From the NCBI GenBank assembly GCA_913019905.1, contig CAJVZD010000002.1:1-64000 (forward strand): a stretch of 64,000 bases of DNA, read 5' to 3'. Position numbers and translations under genes: made by a program. The stretch comes from an uncultured Cellvibrionales bacterium. Its GTDB lineage: Bacteria; Pseudomonadota; Gammaproteobacteria; Pseudomonadales; Dasaniaceae. The notes beneath the pieces were generated by a model, which saw only the letters and a list, made by a program, of their open reading frames with translations, searched no databases and was not told the origin of the DNA. How positions within the stretch are numbered: the first letter of the stretch is position 1; every line of letters starts with the position of its first letter. This document shows positions 33,790 through 43,297 of this stretch, one piece after another.

Positions 33790-34782
33790 CTATACCTTTT
33801 CGCTATCATGATCTGCAGCCAACACAATAGCCCCTAATCGCTGCTCACGCTCAACTCTTCGATGCGCCTCGGCAACATGCTCAAACGAATAGACTTTATC
33901 AACGATCACCGTAATCGTTCCTGCCTCTATCATCTCTTTCAGCGCAATAAGCTCTTTTTCCTGCTCTCCCGCAAAAGAGAATGTCGCCACCTTATCAGTA
34001 AACGCAGTGGTTAATACAGATCTTAGCATGTCAGATATCCGTGGATTTCCAAGCAGGTAGCGGCCATGGGGATTGAGAACTTTTGTGCAATCCGAATAGG
34101 AACCGTTAGCGACCATATCAAAGACCACATCATAGGTTTTACCACTTTTAGCAAAATCCCGTCTGGTATAATCTACGAAATGATCAGCTCCACTACGTCG
34201 TATCACGTCTTCCTTGATCGTTTTGTCTACGGCAGTTACCTCTGCCCCCATCGATTTTGCAATTTGTACGGCAAACGACCCGATGCTTCCGCCAGCTCCG
34301 TTTATTAATACTTTTTCCCCCCGCTGGATATTGGCTTTTCTCATAAAGTGCAGCGCGTTTAACCCGCCCAGAGGAACTGCCGCTGCCTCGGCAAAACTCA
34401 TGTTGCGGGGTTTGGTAACAAGGACGCTGCGGGCAGGTAGACACAGGTATTCCCCGTAAGCACTTGCCCGCATTTTGGTAGTCCCAAAAACCTGATCTCC
34501 TGCCTTGAATCTTGAAACAGCTTTACCTGCGGACTCGACCTCACCAGAAAAATAGCCTCCCAGTATTTGTCTCTGTGGTCGAAATAGCCCGACCGCCAAT
34601 CGTAGCGGCAGCCAAAACCACTTCACCTGAAAGTCGAAGCTTCGCATTTCACAATCCGTCTTCGTTACCTCTGCCGCGTGAACTTTTATTAGAATTTCGT
34701 GGTCCTTCGCTAATGGCTTTTCAACCTCCTTTAATTCAAGAACATCTACCGATCCGTATTGCTTATAAACAATCGCTTTCAT
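33790..34782 (-). CDS. Zinc-free MDR oxidoreductase, quinone-reductase-like
   Basis: Medium-chain reductase of 330 residues. GroES-like start (MKAIVYKQYGSVDVLELKEV), a proline-rich GLFRPQR loop, and the Rossmann motif VLINGAGGSIGSFAVQIA with A-G-G-S-I-G typical of zinc-independent quinone oxidoreductases. No structural-zinc cysteine cluster. It probably uses NADPH to reduce quinones or enones. It lies downstream of the PchB-like gene with a 57 bp gap. Confidence 0.84.
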   Translation of the reverse strand: MKAIVYKQYGSVDVLELKEVEKPLAKDHEILIKVHAAEVTKTDCEMRSFDFQVKWFWLPLRLAVGLFRPQRQILGGYFSGEVESAGKAVSRFKAGDQVFGTTKMRASAYGEYLCLPARSVLVTKPRNMSFAEAAAVPLGGLNALHFMRKANIQRGEKVLINGAGGSIGSFAVQIAKSMGAEVTAVDKTIKEDVIRRSGADHFVDYTRRDFAKSGKTYDVVFDMVANGSYSDCTKVLNPHGRYLLGNPRISDMLRSVLTTAFTDKVATFSFAGEQEKELIALKEMIEAGTITVIVDKVYSFEHVAEAHRRVEREQRLGAIVLAADHDSEKV

Positions 34783-34839
34783 GTGAATCCTTCAAATTTA
34801 ACGTTTCCTTTGGCCGCAGGTGAAACTTAATATTGCCGC

Positions 34840-35187
34840 CTATCCAGCTGGAGAATTTTCGTCGCCTTGTTGATCCGCGGTTTCAGCCTTCCACTGATTA
34901 AGTTCTTCATTAATGAAATAAGCTACTAAGTCTCGATACATTTTTTCAATCACGTCAGGATGCAGACCTTGCAGTGATGCCCACGTTCTTCGCTGTTCCA
35001 ACATCACCTTAAAACGCTCGGGCGCACGCACGGATGTTGCAGAAGTTTTAAATTTCGAAGCGGCTCTTACATACTCAAATCGCTTTCCTAAAAGGGTAAT
35101 AATGTCCCGGTCCATGCAATCGATTTCTCCGCGAATGTCATCCATGTTAGAACAGGCATGAGGTTCAATTTCGTTGTGATATTCCAT
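34840..35187 (-). CDS. Isochorismate pyruvate-lyase / chorismate mutase type II (PchB-like)
   Basis: AroQ-type helical protein of about 115 residues. It aligns from memory along its length with PchB: DIRGEIDCMDRDIITLLGKR, YVRAASKFK, APERFKVMLEQRR and AYFINEELNQW. PchB converts isochorismate to salicylate and pyruvate. No salicylate or siderophore genes are near, so the pathway is unknown. The upstream ATG at 35247 would add 20 unrelated residues; ATG 35187 with AGGAA upstream is preferred. Confidence 0.78.
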   Translation of the reverse strand: MEYHNEIEPHACSNMDDIRGEIDCMDRDIITLLGKRFEYVRAASKFKTSATSVRAPERFKVMLEQRRTWASLQGLHPDVIEKMYRDLVAYFINEELNQWKAETADQQGDENSPAG

Positions 35188-35326
35188 TCTATTTCCTAAG
35201 TTTGAGAGCGTCCATTTTAGTTCGGCTCGCGTAAGATCTCTCGACACGTCTTTCTTTGTTTAGATTAACTTTTTGGCAAAGTAACCGCTTGATTTAAACA
35301 GGTATTATTGAGCATCGAGCCCTATT

Positions 35327-35866
35327 TTATACTGTCACGTAAAGCAATAACAAAGAATAAGCAGCGAAGAAAACGGACAAAATTTGAAACCACCGCGGTA
35401 TGGCCATCACCAGAATCATCAATAGAATACCGACAGAAGGAACAGCAATGGACAAAGAAACGGGATTGCTAAACATAACAATATTGACATAGGGCCCAAT
35501 CAAAAAATACGCTAACATCGCCAACGCCGACAAGCGGCCCTGACTTTGACTATGCAGCAACATATCATAGCTTCCGTCTTCAGAATCAGGAAATGCCATT
35601 TCCGCGGCCCCGTAAATACAAATAGAAGCAAATATGAGAACAACAAAATGACGAAAAGTCCATCCAGAAAAATCGCGCAAACCCCATCCCATCCACCACA
35701 ACTGAAGAATAAATATCATAATACTCATCCCCCATATTGCCGTAGACCAATGGAACTTCACTTGCCGATGGTGTCGAGTTAAATCCCCAACCACGTTCAA
35801 TATACGCGTCATTGCAAGACCAAGAACAATAGAAACAGTAACAAAAATGTATTCGTGCTGAGTCAT
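35327..35866 (-). CDS. Membrane protein, unknown
   Basis: A 179-residue membrane protein with about five helices. It begins EYIFVTVSIVLGLAMTRIL and has HHRQVKFHWSTAIWGMSIMI near residue 35. Several uncharacterised bacterial membrane proteins start the same way. No enzymatic motif and no obvious partner. Confidence 0.6.
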   Translation of the reverse strand: MTQHEYIFVTVSIVLGLAMTRILNVVGDLTRHHRQVKFHWSTAIWGMSIMIFILQLWWMGWGLRDFSGWTFRHFVVLIFASICIYGAAEMAFPDSEDGSYDMLLHSQSQGRLSALAMLAYFLIGPYVNIVMFSNPVSLSIAVPSVGILLMILVMAIPRWFQILSVFFAAYSLLLLYVTV

Positions 35867-35928
35867 AATTTAATTTCCATCAGTTACCTTTAACGCATTC
35901 AAGCTTAATAATTCGACGAGAAATAAGC

Positions 35929-36660
35929 CTATTTCCTGCGGACTCGATACCAGTATTCGTAGGAATACTCATAGCTCAGTTTTTTATACAAGTTTATTGC
36001 GCCGTGGTTATCTGCAACAACCTGAAGATAGGCAGTAGATGCACCCATGGAAACGGCCCAGCTCAACATACCGTTTAATAACTTAGTGGCGTAGCCTTGC
36101 TTTCTGGAACTCGATTCTGTCACTAAATCATACAAGCCAAAATAGCCGTTACTAATTACGCCGACACCACAGGCAACGTCCTTATCATTCTCTACCAAGA
36201 CCGCCATTAACACCTCATCATTAATTCGCTCTAAGATGTCCAAATGCGCTTCGTGCCTGTTGATATCAGTGCCACTTATGCGACAGAAACTTGCCAACCA
36301 ATCGCGACGACCCTTTAAAATCAATGTCTGATTGTCAAAGGCCGCCCCTTCTAATGACCTAGAAAGAACAAGAGAACGGTCAGTGAATTGATAGTTAATG
36401 TCAGTCAAATACTGGTCGAATTCCCCGTTGTTACAGAATGACGGCAATCGGAAAATACAGGGGACGCCTCTTTCCTCAAAATACCGTTCGCACCGACTCA
36501 CTAACGGATGATAATTGCCCTCTTGGCGAGTGAGGATGTTTGCCGAGTTAGCTCTTTTGGTATATCCGTCGGAAAAACGAAGTACCACGCCACCTTGTTC
36601 GGATTCTTCCATCGCTGGCCAAGAGCGAAATCCGGCGTATTCAATATCCTGGAAATTCAA
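35929..36660 (-). CDS. GNAT family N-acetyltransferase
   Basis: A 243-residue protein. The C-terminal half is a GNAT domain with the acetyl-CoA loop SSSRKQGYATKLLNGML and the following strand AYLQVVADNHGAINLYKKL. The N-terminal half (about 110 residues) is a second, degenerate GNAT-like or family-specific region. Its substrate is unknown. It stands alone in the accessory stretch. Confidence 0.83.
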   Translation of the reverse strand: MNFQDIEYAGFRSWPAMEESEQGGVVLRFSDGYTKRANSANILTRQEGNYHPLVSRCERYFEERGVPCIFRLPSFCNNGEFDQYLTDINYQFTDRSLVLSRSLEGAAFDNQTLILKGRRDWLASFCRISGTDINRHEAHLDILERINDEVLMAVLVENDKDVACGVGVISNGYFGLYDLVTESSSRKQGYATKLLNGMLSWAVSMGASTAYLQVVADNHGAINLYKKLSYEYSYEYWYRVRRK

Positions 36661-36867
36661 AATTACGGTCCTGTAAGATTTTTATTGTCGAATGATAAAT
36701 ATGAGACATTGTTTCCGCCTACAACCACTTAGGCCATTTGATCACCGAACCAAATCGACAGTCAAATCGGCCGAATAACCAAACCCTGTATTACTTTTCT
36801 CTGCATTACTTCTCCGTTTGACTAGCTGTTATTAATACCCTTTATGACTAACCGCTTTTTCTACCCC

Positions 36868-38079
36868 TTATTGGGATGTAGTCACCGCGACAACTTGCTG
36901 GGAGACCGGTGACTTGCGCTTTTTCCATTTCAAGCCGAACATCAGTCTCAAACCATTAACGGGTTTGATCAAAACCTCTGTTAATAGGGCACAAATCGCA
37001 AAGGTTCCCAACGCAATAATCCAGTATTCAGACACGCCTGACAATCCCCAGCCAATAACGAAAAACCCGATCACAATAATGACGGTCTGATGAAGTATAA
37101 AGAAGGGATAAACAATCCCGCTACAGTATTGTAAGCCTTTATTAGTAAAATTAAGATGGTGTCTGGCAAAACCGATAACCAGCGAAAGCCACGACCACTT
37201 TACAATGCTCTCTACAAATGCCCATGATAGCTCCGGTAAACCGACAGGCCTATTGCCAGGTAAATGAAGGTCGGCAAGTAAAATAAGATAGCCAGTCAGC
37301 CCGACAATTAGCGACAGATAGCGATTGCGTTCAAATGACAACCAAATCGCTGGCATCCGCACAAATAATAATCCTAGCACTACCGCGAACAAATAAACGC
37401 AATGGCCGTACCAATCATTATAGAAAGCGTGGGTTATTTCGTCATTGCCAAAGACAGTCAGGAAAGAAAAATAACCCAATAAAGGCAACCATAGAATTCT
37501 TGCGCCTTTTGAGAGAAAACGCTCACAACGCGCAAGAAACACAACACCACTATCGCAGTTTATGTAAGCGATTAGCGGTAATAACAAAAGGGTGTACCAA
37601 AACAGGTACAGGACATACCACAAATGATTATAGGTCGGAAACGGCGCATTCATCCGGTCGTCCCACGAAAAAGTAAAATAATGCTCAGTCCAAAATTGCC
37701 AAAATGTACCGTCGAATACGCCCTTTTGTAAAGCTTCAAAATAAGATTGTGGTGCCACCACGACGGCCACCGCAAATAGTAACGGCACAAGTAGTTTGAG
37801 AACTCGTTGCCAAGTAAAATACAGCAACGACATTTTTGATACCATGACACTAATCGCCACACCGGACACCACAAACAAGACGTCCAAACGCCATGTCGAT
37901 GTCAGCATCATGATTGATTTCAGGAACAAGCTATTGTGTCCACTTTCTATATGGAAACTCCAGTCGACGAACATCATGCCGGTGTGATAGAAAATTAGTA
38001 ATGCAAAAGCCAAAACCCTGACCCAGTCCAGAAAATAGAGTCGACCACCGACCTTTACTTGTGTTTGATTCATTGTCAT
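36868..38079 (-). CDS. Acyltransferase 3 family membrane protein (MdoC/OpgC-like)
   Basis: A 403-residue polytopic membrane protein with around ten helices. It opens with the family signature RLYFLDWVRVLAFALLIFYH, including the catalytic-type His. These enzymes transfer acetyl, succinyl or other acyl groups to glycans or lipids at the membrane. It is divergent from a LytTR regulator, and this pairing is common for this acyltransferase subgroup, so regulation by that neighbour is likely. Confidence 0.85.
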   Translation of the reverse strand: MTMNQTQVKVGGRLYFLDWVRVLAFALLIFYHTGMMFVDWSFHIESGHNSLFLKSIMMLTSTWRLDVLFVVSGVAISVMVSKMSLLYFTWQRVLKLLVPLLFAVAVVVAPQSYFEALQKGVFDGTFWQFWTEHYFTFSWDDRMNAPFPTYNHLWYVLYLFWYTLLLLPLIAYINCDSGVVFLARCERFLSKGARILWLPLLGYFSFLTVFGNDEITHAFYNDWYGHCVYLFAVVLGLLFVRMPAIWLSFERNRYLSLIVGLTGYLILLADLHLPGNRPVGLPELSWAFVESIVKWSWLSLVIGFARHHLNFTNKGLQYCSGIVYPFFILHQTVIIVIGFFVIGWGLSGVSEYWIIALGTFAICALLTEVLIKPVNGLRLMFGLKWKKRKSPVSQQVVAVTTSQ

Positions 38080-38228
38080 TTCATACTCCAGACGTAAGTG
38101 AATACGAGCGCTATACTACGATCTGATTTGGACTAGCTGTAGTGCTTTGTTACCAGTGATTGTATTAAGTGTCAGGCGGGGCGGGGCTTTGGGACAAGTG
38201 GCGTCTTTCAGGGACAAACGGATAAACA

Positions 38229-39059
38229 ATGAATGTGACAAAAAAACGATTAGTTGAGATCGTATTATGCGGCAGTATATTTTTGCTGCTTCCCTTGTTG
38301 ATCGCCACTAACGACATCATGGAAAATATTGAAAGAGGCGCAGAATTTACCCTGTGGAAACCTTTTTTAACAGAATATTCAAGCGCAGTTGTCGTTCTCA
38401 TACTTCTACCAATCCTGCTGTATATAGATCAGCGGGTTCCGATCGCCAGTAACAATTGGCACAAACGTATTCTCTTACATCTGCCACTCAGCATCATTTT
38501 CTCGATTTTTCATATTTCAGGTATGTTCACGATAAGGCATTGGGTCTATCGTCTTGCTGGGGAACAATTTGAGACCGGTGATATCTGGTGGACGTTTCTA
38601 TTTGAATATCGAAAGGATTTAGTGGTTTACATCGGTGCTATGGTGGCTATCTACGCTTACCGTGAAATTATCAGACTGCGGCTCGGAGAAGCACAATTGG
38701 CGGACTCCGTCGAGGGTAAAAAGGATGATCGTATTTTGGTCAGTAAAAGTGGCCTGTTCCATTTTATCGATTCCTCGACAATCCACTGGATTGAAGCGGC
38801 GGGGAATTATGTGGAGTTACACGTCGCGACAGAAACCTATATGTTAAGAAGTACGATGAAGGACATTGAAAACCGCTTGAGTCCGCTCGGATTTGCCAGG
38901 ATTCATCGTTCTACGATCGTCAACAGAAACCAGATCGAGCGTATTACTCCCGCCCTGAACGGCGACAGAAATGTTAAATTGAAGAGCGGCTTCGAACTGA
39001 AACTTTCGCGACGATATAGGCAAAATGTAGACCAGCCGATGGCAAATAAAGAATTATAA
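38229..39059 (+). CDS. Membrane-anchored LytTR transcriptional regulator
   Basis: A 276-residue protein with about four N-terminal transmembrane helices (IVLCGSIFLLLPLLIA through VVYIGAMVAIYAY). A C-terminal LytTR DNA-binding domain (about 175-270) follows, with IHWIEAAGNYVELH, RIHRSTIVNRNQIERI and LKLSRRYRQNV. There is no receiver domain. It resembles regulators that sense in the membrane and bind DNA directly. It is divergent from the acyltransferase gene, its likely target. Confidence 0.88.
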   Translation: MNVTKKRLVEIVLCGSIFLLLPLLIATNDIMENIERGAEFTLWKPFLTEYSSAVVVLILLPILLYIDQRVPIASNNWHKRILLHLPLSIIFSIFHISGMFTIRHWVYRLAGEQFETGDIWWTFLFEYRKDLVVYIGAMVAIYAYREIIRLRLGEAQLADSVEGKKDDRILVSKSGLFHFIDSSTIHWIEAAGNYVELHVATETYMLRSTMKDIENRLSPLGFARIHRSTIVNRNQIERITPALNGDRNVKLKSGFELKLSRRYRQNVDQPMANKEL

Positions 39060-39121
39060 CAAGATAGACTGATTTTTCTGTTGTCACTTTCGAGTATGCA
39101 CTGAATCGGACGAGCATCCGA

Positions 39122-39433
39122 CTATATACTGCCTTCGGACTCAATCACCAGGATTCTAGCTTCACCTTTCGGGTGCGCCACGTGCTCGGTTCCTACCGAC
39201 GCATAAAAAATATCGCCCACCGCCAAGAGCGTCGACAACTCGACACCATTTTCTCTATATAACATGTCTACCTCACCATCCAAAACAACAAATACCTCTT
39301 CACCATCATTCACATGCCACTTGTAGGGTCGGTCGGTCCAATGTAAACGGGTTGTAATGCCGTTCATATTAGCGATGTCTTTTGCGCCCCAGGCACGGTC
39401 GGCGGTGAATTGCTTGCTTTTAATGACTTCCAT
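39122..39433 (-). CDS. Cupin domain protein
   Basis: A small (about 103 residues) single-domain cupin. The metal-binding motifs are WHVNDGEEVFVVLDGEVDM (His/Glu positions of cupin motif 1) and GTEHVAHPKG (motif 2 His). The upstream in-frame start at 39520 adds an unrelated leader; ATG 39433 with AAGGA eight bases upstream is preferred. Function unknown: a small-molecule isomerase, dioxygenase or binding protein are all possible. Confidence 0.8.
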   Translation of the reverse strand: MEVIKSKQFTADRAWGAKDIANMNGITTRLHWTDRPYKWHVNDGEEVFVVLDGEVDMLYRENGVELSTLLAVGDIFYASVGTEHVAHPKGEARILVIESEGSI

Positions 39434-39654
39434 AATATTCCTTAGGTGCAGGTAGGTCTTTGCTGCTTCAAACAATTTTGTTGCTTCAAGTAATAGAGTG
39501 CAGGCAAAACATCCCGCCAATGACCTATTGTTCGCGGAACGATTCTATTGACTTCTGCCTGTTAAAAACCAGTGCTGAACTAAGCGGGCGAGTCTACCGT
39601 GCATCTCGAGCCAGACAAACGTGACTGCCCACTCAAAACAGAATAGACACTCTG

Positions 39655-40692
39655 TTAAACGTCGCCCGCCAGCTCTCGTGTTAGTTCAGCCGCTGAGATT
39701 TCTTTACACCCGGATGGGTTTTGCCCGCACCAAAGTGGCGAGAAATCACCTGAGCCGGTCTTTTCTGCTTTTTTCCGCAATGCAGTAATAGCAGTAGAGG
39801 CGAGAGGAAATTCAGACACATGGTCATTGATCGGCCCGACCTCTCTAATGACCCGATTAACAATACCCCGCGCGGGTCGTCCGGAAAATATATTGGTAAT
39901 TGCCGTCTGGTGGGCGTGCTCACCTTTGATAGCAGCTCTGTGCACAGGACTGCTTTTTGTTTCCGGACAAAGTAAATAGGCCGTTCCGACTTGCACCGCC
40001 GCAGCACCCAGTGATAACGCAGCAGCTACACTCTTCGCATCGCAAATACCACCAGCAGCAATCACGGGCACAGTCACCCTCTGTAAAATTTGCGGTAGGA
40101 GCGCAAACGTCCCCACTTGCGCCGACAAGTCATCGGACAGAAATATGCCGCGGTGACCACCCGCTTCAAGTCCTTGCGCGATAATGGCATCGGCGCCGTT
40201 TGCTTCCAGCCATTGTGCTTCTTCGATCGTCGTTGCACACCCTAGGATTTTTGCCCCCCAGATTTTTACCCGTGCCAACAAGTCCTGCGCGGGTAAGCCA
40301 AAATGAAAGCTCACGATGTCGGGCTTAAATTCCTCCAGGATGTCTGCTACCGCGTGACTAAAAGGCTCGCGCCCAGGTCCTGCAGGAATATCAGCAGAAT
40401 CGATCCCGTACTCGGAAAAATAAGGTTGTAGCTCTGAGCGCCATCGAAGTTCCCGAGCGGCATTCGGGGTGGGTGGCGTATGGCAGAAGAAATTGGCATT
40501 GATAGGGTTATTGGTCTGAGATTTAATCGATGCCAATTCAGTTCGAAGAGCATCGTGACTGAGCATTGCACAGGGCAGTGACCCCAAACCTCCCGCCGAC
40601 GATACCGCGACTGCTAACTGACTATCTTGCACTCCAGCCATTGGAGCCTGAATAATAGGTAGGTCTACCCCCAAAAACGCATGTTCTTTCAT
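39655..40692 (-). CDS. Nitronate monooxygenase-type flavoprotein
   Basis: FMN-dependent TIM-barrel enzyme of 345 residues in the 2-nitropropane dioxygenase/nitronate monooxygenase family. LPIIQAPMAGVQDSQLA is at the N-terminus, GLEAGGHRG carries the catalytic His, and VIAAGGICDAKSVAAAL precedes GAAAVQVGTAYL for FMN phosphate binding. It oxidises alkyl nitronates such as propionate-3-nitronate. No operon partner is evident. Confidence 0.9.
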   Translation of the reverse strand: MKEHAFLGVDLPIIQAPMAGVQDSQLAVAVSSAGGLGSLPCAMLSHDALRTELASIKSQTNNPINANFFCHTPPTPNAARELRWRSELQPYFSEYGIDSADIPAGPGREPFSHAVADILEEFKPDIVSFHFGLPAQDLLARVKIWGAKILGCATTIEEAQWLEANGADAIIAQGLEAGGHRGIFLSDDLSAQVGTFALLPQILQRVTVPVIAAGGICDAKSVAAALSLGAAAVQVGTAYLLCPETKSSPVHRAAIKGEHAHQTAITNIFSGRPARGIVNRVIREVGPINDHVSEFPLASTAITALRKKAEKTGSGDFSPLWCGQNPSGCKEISAAELTRELAGDV

Positions 40693-40844
40693 GAAACCCT
40701 TTCCATTTATCTAATGCCGCTCACTTTAGAAAATCGCCAACAAAATCATCAACAAAAACTATTTTCAAAACGACTAACATGAGCACTGTAAACGTAGTAC
40801 TACTAACATAAGTTCCATCAATAGTAGAACGGCGATAATAGCCG

Positions 40845-41045
40845 ATGCGAATCCAAAGAAACCAGATTGTCGCCAGCGAATTTTCTATTTTTGACAAGAG
40901 TACAGGAAAAAAGGTCGACACAGATATAACATTCGAAAATGATAGAATTCGTGAGTTAGACTTCAGTCAAAAACCTACAATAACCGACACAGATATCCAA
41001 AAAAAGACCGCTGTCGAAGTTTTCACCGTCTCATTTAACGTTTAA
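40845..41045 (+). CDS. Possible small hypothetical gene
   Basis: A 66-residue frame of charged, non-repetitive composition (IVASEFSIFDKSTGKKVDTD). It runs opposite to the flanking genes, has no clear ribosome-binding site and no recognisable family. It is the only candidate gene in the 40.7-41.06 kb spacer and may be chance. Confidence 0.2.
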   Translation: MRIQRNQIVASEFSIFDKSTGKKVDTDITFENDRIRELDFSQKPTITDTDIQKKTAVEVFTVSFNV

Positions 41046-41063
41046 ATACCAACGTTTTCCACT

Positions 41064-41471
41064 TCAGCTCATCGCGACAATGATACTACTCACCAGTAAA
41101 ACTGCAGCGATAGGCGCTCCCATCATTCTCTCTTTTTTGCTGGGAGTGATTGTGTTCAAAATGGTACTGACAACAAAAAGCACCACAACAAACCATATCC
41201 CCGGCCTGGAAATATCATAATATTCTTCCGCCAGCAGCCCGGCGCGAATCAATACTATAAACGCGACAGCAACCAGCAACACTATTTGTACTAACGCCGC
41301 AACACGCATTTTGGGTGGAAAACGTCCAGGAAACTTCCCTCCCATTGCTAACTCTCCCCAGGGTGCACCTAGCGCCAACGCCAATTGAAAAACCACTACA
41401 AACGCCGTAAACGCGCAGAACGTGTATGCTGCTATCGAAGAATCTAGTATGAGGTTTCCCCTCTGTGCCAC
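41064..41471 (-). CDS. Four-helix membrane protein, unknown
   Basis: A 135-residue membrane protein with GTG as the only usable start. About four helices, with the conserved-looking motif LALALGAPWGELAMGGKFPG after the first helix and MRVAALVQIVLLVAVAFIVL next. I recall this PWGxxxxGG pattern in unnamed bacterial membrane proteins. Function unknown. Confidence 0.62.
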   Translation of the reverse strand: MAQRGNLILDSSIAAYTFCAFTAFVVVFQLALALGAPWGELAMGGKFPGRFPPKMRVAALVQIVLLVAVAFIVLIRAGLLAEEYYDISRPGIWFVVVLFVVSTILNTITPSKKERMMGAPIAAVLLVSSIIVAMS

Positions 41472-41584
41472 CTGTTGCTATCGGCCTTGGAAGTTTAGGT
41501 TTCTTAAATGGATGAAGAGAATATTTAGTCAAATCTACAAAAATAACTTTTGCTTAAAAGGCGTACCGCAAAAAATCAAATGTC

Positions 41585-41899
41585 CTAATCTGAAGTTCGA
41601 TAACAAATAATCGTATAGAATCCGTCACATCCATCTTTGAAACACGACTCACGGCTGTTAAGCGTAGACGTTGGCTCTTGTCTTCCGACATCCTTCTCTA
41701 TTTTCCATAAGAGCGGCCGGCTATAACCGTGGTCAATACACCACTTATACGCGACAGGTTCGCCACAGTCTGATCCGTAAGAAAGACACCAATCGAGTCG
41801 AATGCCGTCAATTTGAGGCCTAAAGTATTCTTCGACATCGGCAAAAGTATTAAAGGACAAAAGAATAAAAAGAGATAGAAAAAATAATCTTTTTTTCAT
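41585..41899 (-). CDS. Secreted cysteine-rich hypothetical protein
   Basis: A 104-residue protein with a clear Sec signal (FFLSLFILLSFNTFADVEEYF). The mature part contains six cysteines (WCLSYGSDCGEPVAYKWC, then SCFKDGCDGFYTIICY), suggesting disulfides in the periplasm or outside. Family not recognised. Confidence 0.6.
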   Translation of the reverse strand: MKKRLFFLSLFILLSFNTFADVEEYFRPQIDGIRLDWCLSYGSDCGEPVAYKWCIDHGYSRPLLWKIEKDVGRQEPTSTLNSRESCFKDGCDGFYTIICYRTSD

Positions 41900-42056
41900 T
41901 TGGAGGATTACTCATTGAAGCTGTTAAGATCTATGTTAACAATTCAGCGTTCTAAACAAACGGTGTAAGCAAAGCGACTGGCGTAGAAATGGACCGCAGT
42001 CGGAATAATATTATAACCAATTGTCTACGGTTGCCAGTTCACTGTTACTTCGACCA

Positions 42057-42611
42057 CTATTTTTTCATTATGCTATTTCGTGCGGTTTCCACTTCATTAA
42101 TTACAAAAGAGACTCGCTCACTTACAGCAACCTTGGGAACGTCAATAATTTGGTATCCCTGTTGCCTATACCAGCTTTGTAACCCAGAAAAGACTGCTAC
42201 GGCATCGTCGAATGTTTGATCTCTTTCTGTATCCTCACAATATATTTCTTTCCAAGGCGGTAGTAGAAATACAGCATGATGATATTTAAACTGAGTGAGA
42301 TATCCTTCAAGCTCTGCTGGAGACAGTGCACCGATTACATCGAGCATATATAAAGCGTCCAGAATACCTCTGTCGAAAAAAACAGCGGTACCGCCAACCC
42401 CATATTCCCGATATCGACGAATATCGGTTTCCAATATCAAACGGGCGAAATCTTCAGGCCCAGGTCTTGGCGTCAGGCCTCGATAAAGTCGACTTTGTAT
42501 GATCTCTCGGGCAGCCTCTGGGACATAGGTATACCCCTTGAGTTTAAGCGCTTCGAGGAGCGTCGTCTTACCTGCTCCCGGACCTCCAGTAAATACGAAT
42601 CTACAATTCAG
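42057..42611 (-). CDS. AAA/P-loop NTPase (AAA_28-like) with non-ATG start
   Basis: Predicted P-loop NTPase of about 184 residues. The coding frame extends well upstream of the only internal ATG/GTG/TTG-type start. It begins LNCRFVFTGGPGAGKTTLLE (Walker A), continues with GYTYVPEAAREII, and then contains FFDRGILDALYMLD (Walker B-like). TAGGAGGT lies directly before in-frame ATT and CTG codons and no ATG, GTG or TTG, so translation must start at CTG 42611, at ATT just upstream, or not at all. These small NTPases are often annotated as ATPase/kinase and may phosphorylate a small molecule. Confidence 0.75.
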   Translation of the reverse strand: MNCRFVFTGGPGAGKTTLLEALKLKGYTYVPEAAREIIQSRLYRGLTPRPGPEDFARLILETDIRRYREYGVGGTAVFFDRGILDALYMLDVIGALSPAELEGYLTQFKYHHAVFLLPPWKEIYCEDTERDQTFDDAVAVFSGLQSWYRQQGYQIIDVPKVAVSERVSFVINEVETARNSIMKK

Positions 42612-42694
42612 AATACCTCCTAACCATCACTGAATCGACGCACAGTTTTATTGCACAGCAACGAAGCAGCGTTATTTGCCGCATTGTTATCTGA

Positions 42695-43096
42695 TTATTC
42701 AAACTCACTACATTCAGGTAAATGGCTATTTATGGAATACCACTGCGCTTTTTGCGAAACCCATATATGGTGTTTTTCTTTGGCGACAATATCCGTATCC
42801 AAAGAGCCGAGGCGCAATATCAAATGATTTTTTTCTTCGCGCTTTGCATAGATTTGCGTCCCGCAATTGGCACAAAAATAACGTGTTTTTCCCGGTGAGG
42901 ATTCGTAACTACTCAGTGGTTCGGCTGACGTCACTGAAAAATCTCTGTCATTTACAGCAGCAACACTTGAAAATGCGCTGCCGTGGGCTTTGCGACACGT
43001 TATACAGTGGCAATGGACGATATCACTCATTTTCCCCGTAACCCTATAATTTACCTGACCGCAAAGACAGCTTCCCTTGATCTTTTCTTCCGACAT
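42695..43096 (-). CDS. GFA/CENP-V family zinc protein
   Basis: About 133 residues of the glutathione-dependent formaldehyde-activating (GFA) fold. Zinc cysteines are in GSCLCGQVNY, HCHCITCRKAHGS and YFCANCGTQIY. Members bind glutathione adducts or act as small zinc scaffolds; the role is unclear. An in-frame extension to 43270 would add a low-complexity basic leader coded by 15-bp repeats. ATG 43096 with GAGGAAG upstream is preferred. Confidence 0.85.
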   Translation of the reverse strand: MSEEKIKGSCLCGQVNYRVTGKMSDIVHCHCITCRKAHGSAFSSVAAVNDRDFSVTSAEPLSSYESSPGKTRYFCANCGTQIYAKREEKNHLILRLGSLDTDIVAKEKHHIWVSQKAQWYSINSHLPECSEFE

Positions 43097-43153
43097 CGTT
43101 TCTTCCTCGTCCTTTTTATCCTTGACCATTTTCCCCTCGATCAATTTCGCCCG

Positions 43154-43183
43154 ATCATTTTTCCCTCTATCATTTTTCCCTCT
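43154..43183. repeat. Two 15-bp tandem repeats upstream of the GFA gene
   Basis: Two exact copies of ATCATTTTTCCCTCT plus a partial third lie 58 bp upstream of the preferred GFA start. They fall either in its leader or in a repetitive GKNDR-type N-terminal extension. Confidence 0.8.
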
Positions 43184-43297
43184 ATCATGTTCCGTAGCTT
43201 TAGCCTTCGCGTTCCGGCCACCACAACAAATAGACGAAGAGTTGTATCGTCTGCTACACCGAGTGACCAATTACTCTGGAACTTGATCTGATTTCAA

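Noticed and set aside
33531..33827. Minus-strand 98-residue frame across copy B of the small element
   Set aside because: It starts inside the adjacent reductase gene in another frame and runs into the mobile element; no family or ribosome-binding site.
40721..40921. Minus-strand 66-residue hydrophobic frame upstream of the nitronate monooxygenase
   Set aside because: No ribosome-binding site, no family and overlapping an equally weak plus-strand frame; neither is convincing.
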